Source of the DNA: Dehalococcoidia bacterium | Lineage (GTDB): Bacteria; Chloroflexota; Dehalococcoidia; JAENJB01 | Direction: 5' to 3' | Length of the DNA: 8,403 nucleotides | Assembly (NCBI GenBank): GCA_016844565.1 | Contig: JAENJB010000037.1 | Span: 10,187 to 18,589 of the forward strand | Shown: in pieces, positions 1 through 5,804 of the stretch | How positions within the stretch are numbered: position 1 is the stretch's first letter | How the letters are laid out: each line of letters begins with the position of its first letter | Program-made: the position numbers and the translations under genes | Notes under the pieces: model-generated | Database searches by the model: none | Seen by the model: only the letters and a program-made list of their open reading frames with translations | What the model was told of the DNA's origin: nothing

Positions 1-1
1 A

Positions 2-481
2 TTGCCCGGCGCCGCCGGCGTGGAGAGGAAATTGATGGAGATGCTCCGCTGGCCGTGGCCAGACGGGAAGACGTATTGGAAACGGGGCATGATGGGGTCG
101 TTCCAGGACCTGTTCTTCATCACTACTCTGGACAAAGTAAACACGTTTGCCGGTATCATGACTGCCCTCGCCCCGCGCCATTCGTACTCGCTGGACAAGC
201 TTGGCTGCTACCTTCAACCCCTGGAGCGCGGCCGCGCCTGCCATCTCGAGTTCAATCTGTACCACTCCCCTGATGATATGGAGGAACGGGAACGAATCCG
301 TACGCTGTACGGCGAAGCAGCACAAGCAATGCTGAAGGAAGGTGCTCTCTACACTCGCCCATACGGCGAACTGGCGCCCATGGTGTATGAGCGGGCTGCC
401 GCCTATGCCACGGTGCTCAAGAAAATCAAGAAGTGGTTGGACCCCAACAACATAATGGCTCCCGGCAATCTTTGTTTCTAG
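2..481 (+). CDS. FAD-binding oxidase, VAO/4-cresol dehydrogenase type, C-terminal part (5' truncated)
   Basis: The frame is already open at the left edge, so only the last ~159 residues are present and the true start lies upstream; the TTG at base 2 is not a credible start. The visible part is the C-terminal cap/substrate domain of FAD-linked oxidases. It ends with the family signature WLDPNNIMAPGNLCF, the equivalent of the usual DP-N-I-x-x-PG-K ending that helps close the FAD site. An arginine/tyrosine-rich stretch (YTRPYGELAPMVYERAA) precedes it and resembles the substrate-pocket region of vanillyl-alcohol oxidase and 4-cresol dehydrogenase. The FAD-binding PCMH domain is outside the window. 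It ends 16 bases before the Fe-S protein gene and should be co-transcribed with it, so a heteromeric flavin/Fe-S dehydrogenase like GlcDEF is the likely setting. The substrate is unknown; a D-2-hydroxyacid, an aryl alcohol or an alkylphenol are all possible. Confidence 0.8.
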   Translation: MPGAAGVERKLMEMLRWPWPDGKTYWKRGMMGSFQDLFFITTLDKVNTFAGIMTALAPRHSYSLDKLGCYLQPLERGRACHLEFNLYHSPDDMEERERIRTLYGEAAQAMLKEGALYTRPYGELAPMVYERAAAYATVLKKIKKWLDPNNIMAPGNLCF

Positions 482-500
482 GGAAAGGAGAAGGACAGTG
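481..500 (+). promoter_or_regulatory. Ribosome binding site and GTG start of the Fe-S protein gene
   Basis: The 16-base gap after the upstream stop contains AAGGAG at 485-490, placed 7 bases before a GTG at 498. Cys15 of the first Fe-S motif lies so close to the N-terminus that a start further downstream would damage the motif, and the upstream frame belongs to the previous gene's junction. This fixes GTG 498 as the start. Confidence 0.75.
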
Positions 501-1787
501 GCCTTAGTATTGGAAAACCATCGCTACGACGCTGACAGGTGCATTCGCTGCGGAGGGTGTAAGTGGGTGGATCACATCTATATGGGCCATCCCCGCTGGG
601 GGGTGAAGTGTCCGTCCATTGCGCGCTACCTATTCGATCCCTATGCCGCGTACGGCCGGCTACAGTTGGCTCTCGGCCTGATGGACGGTGAACTGGAGAT
701 AACCCCCTCTTTCGTGGATGCGGTGTTCCAGTGCCAGCTCTGCGGCGCCTGCGACGTCGGCTGCAAACGAAACCTTGACCTGGAGATACAGGACACTCTG
801 ATGGCGCTGCGTCAAAGGGTCGTTGATAAAGGTAAGGGGCCGCTGCCAGGACACAAGAAGGCTGCCGGCAACATCGAGAGCACGTGGAATATCTTCGGCA
901 GCCGGAAGAAGGAGCGCTTTTCCTGGATGCCGTCGGGTATCCAGCCCGCTGCCAAAGCAGACGTGCTGTATTGGGCCGGTTGTTACCCGGCCTACACCCA
1001 AAGCGAGACGGCCCAGGCGACGGTAAAGCTCTTGAAAGCAGCCGGTGTCGACTTCGCGGTGCTGGGTGAGTCGGAGTGGTGCTGCGGTCAGATGCTGTTC
1101 ACCACCGGGCAGACGGAACTCGCCCTGAAGGTGGCGCAGCACAATATCGATGCCATCAAGGCCTCCGGCGCCAAGACGGTGTTGACAAGTTGCCCGGAGT
1201 GCCTCACCGCTCTGAAAGTGGAATACCCCAAGCTGCTTGGTAAGTCAACCTCGGACATGCCCTATCAGGTGGTACACCTGACCGAGTTCATGGAACCGCT
1301 GGTTAAGAATGGGGCCATCAAGCTGAACAAACCGCTGCCCATGAGAGTCACCTATCACGACCCCTGTCACCTGAGCCGGATGAGTGAACCGTGGGTCCAA
1401 TGGGAGGGCACTCGGGGCCAGTATGGGGTACTTCAGCCCCCCAAGCAGTGGCGCCGCGGCACCAACGGCGTGTATCAGCAGCCGCGAAATATCATGGGAG
1501 CTATTCCCGGCCTCGAACTGGTGGAGATGCAGCGAACACGGGAGAACGCCTTTTGCTGCGGGGCGGGGGGTGGTGTTCGGGAAGGCCTGAATGACTTCGC
1601 ATTATGGACTGCCCAAGAGAGGCTGACCGAGGCGAAAGAGACCGCCGGCACCAATACCCTGGTGCTGGCATGTCCCCACTGCAAGGCTAACTTCACCGAT
1701 GCTATCAAGAAGAGTGGAGATAACATGAAGGTCTACGACATCGCCGAACTGATGGTAAAGGCTCTCTCACAAGGAAAGGAGGCCTGA
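498..1787 (+). CDS. Fe-S oxidoreductase subunit with two ferredoxin-type clusters and two CCG domains (GlcF/HdrD-like)
   Basis: Soluble electron-transfer subunit of 429 residues, expected to take electrons from the flanking flavoproteins and pass them to a quinone, a membrane complex or another carrier. The N-terminal half has two 4Fe-4S motifs: C15-x2-C18-x2-C21-x16-C38-P and C79-x2-C82-x2-C85-x3-C89. The C-terminal half has two CCG (cysteine-rich, DUF224/PF02754) domains. The first contains C162, C195-C196-G and C232-P-x-C235. The second contains HDPC290H, C353-C354-G and C392-P-x-C395. This architecture is that of glycolate oxidase subunit GlcF, GlpC, LutA-type proteins and heterodisulfide reductase HdrD, where CCG domains bind a non-cubane or additional Fe-S cluster. 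Two features are odd. The first 4Fe-4S motif has a 16-residue spacer where 3 is normal. The second CCG domain has an insertion of roughly 25 residues (about 297-325). No transmembrane segment is visible. It is encoded between two FAD-oxidase genes. Confidence 0.88.
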   Translation: MALVLENHRYDADRCIRCGGCKWVDHIYMGHPRWGVKCPSIARYLFDPYAAYGRLQLALGLMDGELEITPSFVDAVFQCQLCGACDVGCKRNLDLEIQDTLMALRQRVVDKGKGPLPGHKKAAGNIESTWNIFGSRKKERFSWMPSGIQPAAKADVLYWAGCYPAYTQSETAQATVKLLKAAGVDFAVLGESEWCCGQMLFTTGQTELALKVAQHNIDAIKASGAKTVLTSCPECLTALKVEYPKLLGKSTSDMPYQVVHLTEFMEPLVKNGAIKLNKPLPMRVTYHDPCHLSRMSEPWVQWEGTRGQYGVLQPPKQWRRGTNGVYQQPRNIMGAIPGLELVEMQRTRENAFCCGAGGGVREGLNDFALWTAQERLTEAKETAGTNTLVLACPHCKANFTDAIKKSGDNMKVYDIAELMVKALSQGKEA

Positions 1788-1797
1788 GGATAAAATG
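1775..1797 (+). promoter_or_regulatory. Shine-Dalgarno region at the Fe-S gene / second FAD gene junction
   Basis: A strong AAAGGAGG at 1775-1782 sits inside the end of the Fe-S gene, 12 bases before the ATG at 1795. A second candidate, TGAGGA at 1785-1790, overlaps the upstream TGA stop and lies 4 bases from the start. Together with the 7-base intergenic gap, this indicates translational coupling of the two subunits. Confidence 0.6.
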
Positions 1798-3366
1798 AGT
1801 TTACCAAAAGAAACAATACGAGCGCTGGAGTCCATAGTAGGGCCCCAGTACGTGTCGGAGGACCCGGTGGTGTGCCAAGTCTATGCAAGGGGTGGGTATG
1901 GCAAGGACATAGTCCTTGGAAGGGGCAATCTGAAGCCGGCTTGCGTTGTCCTGCCAGGCAGCACTGAAGAGGTTCAGAGCATAGTCAAGCTGGCCAACCG
2001 CTACAAGACTCCTTTTGTCCCGGTGGGCACCTTCTGGTTCAATTCCTGCGGCCCGTACAGGGAGAACGTTATCTCCATTGACCTGAAACGGATGAATAAG
2101 ATTGAGATAGATGACCGGAATATGTATGCGGTTTGTGAGCCCTATGTCATTTTCTCCCAGCTCCAGCACGAGGCTATGAAGCGGGGACTTTACATGATGG
2201 TCCCCGGAGGCGGCGCTCAGGTGTCCGTGGTGAACAATGTTACCGGCGCCGGCTACTCTCCCTTGAACTATCGCATTGGCGGCCCCCAGCGGCGTATCCT
2301 GGGGGTGGAGTGGGTGATGCCCGATGGGGAGATACTGAAGCTGGGCTCGGCGTCGATGTTGAAGGAGTACTTCTGGGGTGAAGGCCCGGGGCCCGACCTG
2401 CGCGGCATCCTGCGCGGTCCGCAGGGCTGGCAGGGTGGGCTGGGCATCTTCACCAAGGCTGCCGTGAAGCTCTATCCCTTCCAACCGGAGAGGCTGGTTC
2501 CGACGGGCATCTCTCCGGACACAACCCTGGAGCTACCCACCAAGAGAATGCGGAGATATAACATTACCTACCCGGATCAGCCCTCGCTGGTAAAGGCGAT
2601 GCGAGAGGTATCCAAAGCGGAGATAGGAGCGGCCATCACCAAGGTACCGGTGATGTGGCGTTACCGGGCCCGCTCAACCTCGAAGGAGCACTTCTGGGAG
2701 CTGTGGAAAGGGGCGAAGGAGGATCTCCAGAAAAATACCGAGACCATCCTCCTCGTGGTGATCATTGGTTATACGTCGGAGAAGCAGGTGGAGTATGAAG
2801 AGCGGGTGCTGACGGATATTGTTACGGAAACCGGCGGCACTCTGCGCCGTACCAAGCAGACCGACGAGTCCTGGATCAAGAATGCAGACAGCGCGGGGAT
2901 GTGGTGGTCGGCAGGTGGTTACATCTCGGTGAAGATAAATGTGGACAGCCTCGACCATGCCCTCAAGAGCGGGCGAGATGCTGCTGCTTTGAAGAAGAAG
3001 TATCTCGAGGGAGCCGTGGATGACTACGGAGATCCCGGCTGGTTTCAGATAAGCTCATTCGGACATGAAGGCTACAACGAGTTCCTGGTAGAGTTTGACG
3101 CTACCTCCGACCCAAAGGTCTCGCATAGGATAGACAACTTCTATGTGGATGCGGTGAAGCAGGACGTCAAAGAAGGCTGCTACTCCGGGATGCAGATGAG
3201 CTACGGGCCTGTGGGCATTACCGGTCCAGCCTATGGAGACCATCATATCCTGCTGAAGGAGATAAAGGAGATGTTCGACCCGGGTTATCTCTCCAACCCG
3301 CCGCGGCCTTTCGAGTTCGATGAGAAGATCGAGCGGGAGTGTCCCTGGGTTAAGAAGGACTGGTAG
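1795..3366 (+). CDS. FAD-binding oxidase-like subunit, VAO/PCMH superfamily, divergent
   Basis: A 523-residue protein with an N-terminal PCMH-type FAD-binding fold (about residues 47-228) and an oxidase cap domain after it (about 230-510). Supporting segments are VVLPGSTEEVQSIVKLAN, the VISIDLKRMNKI strand that closely resembles 4-cresol dehydrogenase, CEPYVIFSQL, the GAGYSPLNYRIG region, and GPGPDLRGILRG...GGLGIFTKAAVKLYP, which corresponds to the FAD/adenine-side region of the family. Two elements are non-standard. The loop that normally reads P-x-G-x-G/G-rich and holds the FAD pyrophosphate is PVGTFWFNSCG (76-86). The C-terminus ends FDPGYLSNPPRP instead of the NPGK type. No covalent-flavin His or Tyr can be assigned by eye. 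It may be a GlcE-like partner of the truncated upstream FAD oxidase. Start ATG 1795 is chosen from the tight spacing and SD. It is followed 12 bases later by the acyl-CoA dehydrogenase gene. Confidence 0.85.
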   Translation: MSLPKETIRALESIVGPQYVSEDPVVCQVYARGGYGKDIVLGRGNLKPACVVLPGSTEEVQSIVKLANRYKTPFVPVGTFWFNSCGPYRENVISIDLKRMNKIEIDDRNMYAVCEPYVIFSQLQHEAMKRGLYMMVPGGGAQVSVVNNVTGAGYSPLNYRIGGPQRRILGVEWVMPDGEILKLGSASMLKEYFWGEGPGPDLRGILRGPQGWQGGLGIFTKAAVKLYPFQPERLVPTGISPDTTLELPTKRMRRYNITYPDQPSLVKAMREVSKAEIGAAITKVPVMWRYRARSTSKEHFWELWKGAKEDLQKNTETILLVVIIGYTSEKQVEYEERVLTDIVTETGGTLRRTKQTDESWIKNADSAGMWWSAGGYISVKINVDSLDHALKSGRDAAALKKKYLEGAVDDYGDPGWFQISSFGHEGYNEFLVEFDATSDPKVSHRIDNFYVDAVKQDVKEGCYSGMQMSYGPVGITGPAYGDHHILLKEIKEMFDPGYLSNPPRPFEFDEKIERECPWVKKDW

Positions 3367-3378
3367 TCAGAGGTAAAC

Positions 3379-4584
3379 ATGGACTTCAGGTTTACGAAGG
3401 AAGAAGAAGCCTTTCGCGCCGAGGTTGCCTGCTTCATAGAGGAAAACATGCCCCGGATATCCAGAATGCCGGTCATCTGGGCGGCTGAAGACACCTATTC
3501 CACCGACGAGATGTGGTCTCTTAACAAGGTCATGGCCCGCAAGCTGGCCCAAAAGGGGTGGCTGAACCGGAGCTGGCCCAAAGAATATGGGGGCCAGCAA
3601 GCCTCGGGCATCTCGGAGTTCATCCTCATCGAGGAACTGGCCTACCACGGGGCGCCGGGCAAGGACCCGATAGGTCTGGGCATGCTGGCTCCGGCGCTGA
3701 TTCATTTCGGCAGCGATGCGCAGAAAAAGGAACACCTGGCCGCCCTGGCGCAGGGGGAACGCTTCTGGTGTGAGGGGTTGAGTGAACCCAACTCTGGTTC
3801 CGACCTGGCCTCACTGACGACCAGGGCTGTGGAGCAAGGAGACTACTTCATCATCAACGGACAAAAGGTCTGGACTACCGGCGCCCATCGCGCTGACTGG
3901 TGCTTCGTGCTGGCGCGGACGGACCCTAATGTGCCCAAGCACAAGGGGCTTAGCCTGATCCTGGTGGATATGCGGACCCCGGGTATCCATGCGAATCCCC
4001 TGCTTGGGATCAGTGGCGGCCGGAGTCTGAACGAGGTGTTCTTTAATGACGTCAAGGTGCCCCGCTCCAATCTGGTGGGTGAGAAGAACCAGGGCTGGTT
4101 GCTCGCCAACAACATCCTGACCTCGGAACGGTCTCTCCTCATCGAGCTGGTTGCCATTACGAGACGGTTGGTGGATATGCTGGCCGGTTATCTGCGGGAT
4201 GAGGGAAGCCGCGTGGCAGCTGCCACGCGGCGACGGCTGAGTCACAAGCTGGCAGAAGTATTCATCGAAGGGGAGGTGGCCCGTTGGCTCACCTACCGGC
4301 TGGCGTTGCTTCAGGACAAAGGGAAGGATAGCCATACCGAAGCGGCCATGTCCAAGCTGTTTTCCTCGGAGGTGCTTCAGCACGCTGCCAGTGTCGGCAT
4401 GGAAGTCACCGGCCTCTTCGGGTTGTTGAAAGAGGAAAGCAAGTGGTCCGCCCTGCACGGCGTGGCCGGCCACTGGTATCTCAGTTGTCTGGGTACTACC
4501 ATCTTTGGCGGGACCTCCGAGATTCAGAGGAATATTATCGCCATCCGCGGCCTGGGTCTACCACGAGAACAAAAGGCTGGTTAG
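3379..4584 (+). CDS. Acyl-CoA dehydrogenase family protein
   Basis: FAD-dependent alpha,beta-dehydrogenation of an acyl-CoA thioester. Its 401 residues are a normal length. Typical motifs are present: the FAD/substrate loop WCEGLSEPNSGSDLASLTTRA (read from about 130), VWTTGAHRADWCFVLART, the middle beta domain to about 230, and the C-terminal GGTSEIQRNIIA (378-389). The medium-chain enzyme base (Glu in YEGT) is replaced by Gly377. Glu250 in the TSER segment occupies the position used by long-chain and isovaleryl-CoA dehydrogenases, so this looks like a helix-G base type. The chain length or ring structure of the substrate cannot be told; steroid-type, branched or cyclic substrates are possible. 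ATG 3379 has an AGAGGT SD a few bases upstream and follows the FAD gene by 12 bases, so it is the last gene of the + operon. It carries a perfect 24-bp palindrome at 4208-4231. Its stop is 2 bases from the convergent treT stop. Confidence 0.93.
   Translation: MDFRFTKEEEAFRAEVACFIEENMPRISRMPVIWAAEDTYSTDEMWSLNKVMARKLAQKGWLNRSWPKEYGGQQASGISEFILIEELAYHGAPGKDPIGLGMLAPALIHFGSDAQKKEHLAALAQGERFWCEGLSEPNSGSDLASLTTRAVEQGDYFIINGQKVWTTGAHRADWCFVLARTDPNVPKHKGLSLILVDMRTPGIHANPLLGISGGRSLNEVFFNDVKVPRSNLVGEKNQGWLLANNILTSERSLLIELVAITRRLVDMLAGYLRDEGSRVAAATRRRLSHKLAEVFIEGEVARWLTYRLALLQDKGKDSHTEAAMSKLFSSEVLQHAASVGMEVTGLFGLLKEESKWSALHGVAGHWYLSCLGTTIFGGTSEIQRNIIAIRGLGLPREQKAG
4208..4231. repeat. Perfect 24-bp palindrome inside the acyl-CoA dehydrogenase gene
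   Basis: The half-site GCCGCGTGGCAG (4208-4219) is followed immediately by its exact reverse complement, with no spacer. Symmetry ends at A4207/G4232. It encodes residues of the SRVAAATRRR segment. The sequence is very GC-rich and could form a strong stem or act as a dimeric protein-binding site, but it lies in a coding region and no function is evident. Confidence 0.9.
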
Positions 4585-4589
4585 ACCTA
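4553..4589. terminator. Imperfect inverted repeat over both convergent stop codons, possible shared terminator
   Basis: Bases 4553-4562 pair with 4579-4589 (GGTCTA-CC against GGTTAGACC) with a one-base bulge and a 16-base loop, covering the acyl-CoA dehydrogenase and treT stop codons. There is no clear T-run on either side, so a classical intrinsic terminator is not shown. It is the only candidate termination structure between the two operons. Confidence 0.25.
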
Positions 4590-5804
4590 CAGATAGATTA
4601 TCTCTTCTTGGCGGCCAAGGGCCAGGAAGAGCAGCATGTACTCCGCCAGGTGGCGGGTAATCAGAAAATTCTGCTTCACATGCTCACGGCCGTTCTGACC
4701 TAGCGACCTGGCATATTCCGGATTGCTGAGAAGCTGCTTGATAGCATAGGCCGTACCTTCGATGCCATGGCTTATGAGGCCGGTGAATTTGTTCCTAACC
4801 TGGAGCGGAATACCACCGACAGCCGTGGCTACCACCGGTTTGGCCTTCCATAGAGCCTCCGTCACCGTCAGTCCAAAGCCCTCCCTGAGCGACTTCTGCA
4901 CGATGATGGTAGACGCTCGCTGCAGGGCATTGATTTCCATGTCGCTGTTGGGTGGTATGGTTAGGATATGGATGTCGGGGTTGCCGCCCGCTCTTTCCTC
5001 GACTTCCTTGAGAACCTCTTCACTCTCGGGGTCGTCAGTGGCTGAACCGCCTGCCAGGATGAGCTGGCAGTCGAAGCTCCTGCGGACTTGTTCAAAGGCT
5101 TGAATCACTCCTACCGGGTCTTTCAGGCGGTCGAAGCGGGAAATCTGGGTCACTATCGGCTTTTCGTTACCAATGTGGTACTTGGCAAGAATGGCTTCTA
5201 TCGTGTCGGTGGGGAGGTCTCTGTTCTTGTCACTCAAGGGGTCAATGGAAGGGGCAATCATGAACTGCCTTACTGGCAGTTCCCGACTGAAGCTGGGCGC
5301 GGTGAAGACAGCTGCATCGTATTTCACCACGAAGTCTCTGAGAAACCTCCAGACTTTCTCCTCGGCATGCGAGATATCGATGTGGCATCTCCAGAGCCAC
5401 TTGCCCCCGACTTCGTTTCTCTTGTTGACCAGCATTATTGGTTGGGGGTCGTGGATGAAGAAAACGTCGCCGTTCAGCTTCACCTCATCAATGTTTTTCC
5501 GGCTGACATCTGCGAAGACGTCAAAGTCCTCGGGAGTGATGTCCTCTCTCAATCCGTGCAGGGCATTGTGGAACTTCTTGGTGACCTGGAAGAAGCGGTC
5601 ATTGCCCTTGATTACCTCCCACCGGGCATCCACCCCCAACTGGTTCAACAGAGGGACCATCCGGTTGAGAATCTCGGCGACGCCTCCGCCGGTTAAGGTG
5701 GAGTTGACATTCAGAACCACCTTGCCGCTCAGTTTCTCAGCCAGCAGATATAGTTCCTCTATAGTGCTGCGGCCGACAATAGGGATATAGTCTTGTATCT
5801 TCAT
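4587..5804 (-). CDS. treT: TreT-type trehalose glycosyltransferase (GT4 family)
   Basis: A 405-residue retaining GT-B glycosyltransferase. The TreT reaction is NDP-glucose plus glucose to trehalose plus NDP, in the cytoplasm, and is often reversible. The N-terminal domain strongly resembles archaeal TreT: KVVLNVNSTLTGGGVAEIL (28-46) with the GGG donor loop, LGVDARWEVIKG (56-67), KKFHNALHG, FFIHDPQP (115-122) and WRCHIDIS. The C-terminal domain has ISRFDRLKDP (221-230), where R223 and K228 would contact the donor phosphates, and the GT4 E-x7-E motif at E308 and E316 (REGFGLTVTEALW). The ATG overlaps the TGA stop of the channel gene by 4 bases (ATGA), which implies translational coupling. It is the last gene of the - operon. 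Location beside otsAB supports a trehalose role. Alternatives in the same family, such as trehalose phosphorylase-like or glucosyl-glycerate enzymes, are not fully excluded. Confidence 0.82.
   Translation of the reverse strand: MKIQDYIPIVGRSTIEELYLLAEKLSGKVVLNVNSTLTGGGVAEILNRMVPLLNQLGVDARWEVIKGNDRFFQVTKKFHNALHGLREDITPEDFDVFADVSRKNIDEVKLNGDVFFIHDPQPIMLVNKRNEVGGKWLWRCHIDISHAEEKVWRFLRDFVVKYDAAVFTAPSFSRELPVRQFMIAPSIDPLSDKNRDLPTDTIEAILAKYHIGNEKPIVTQISRFDRLKDPVGVIQAFEQVRRSFDCQLILAGGSATDDPESEEVLKEVEERAGGNPDIHILTIPPNSDMEINALQRASTIIVQKSLREGFGLTVTEALWKAKPVVATAVGGIPLQVRNKFTGLISHGIEGTAYAIKQLLSNPEYARSLGQNGREHVKQNFLITRHLAEYMLLFLALGRQEEIIYL
5262..5282 (-). repeat. Short perfect hairpin inside treT
   Basis: GAACTGCC (5262-5269) and GGCAGTTC (5275-5282) form an 8-bp perfect stem with a 5-base loop. 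It lies within the coding region, lacks a T-run, and could be incidental. Confidence 0.6.

Noticed and set aside
1801..2484. Long open frame (227 codons) on the - strand opposite the second FAD gene
   Set aside because: It lies fully inside a well-supported gene on the other strand, has no recognisable motif and no ribosome binding site, and is His/Pro/Leu-rich as expected for an antisense shadow of a GC-rich gene.
3811..4473. 220-codon open frame on the - strand opposite the acyl-CoA dehydrogenase gene
   Set aside because: Antisense shadow; the + strand protein has full family motifs across the same region.
5088..5696. Roughly 200-codon open frames on the + strand opposite treT (also 5173-5790)
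   Set aside because: Two overlapping antisense frames with no domain-like sequence; treT on the - strand is continuous and has all the GT4 motifs.
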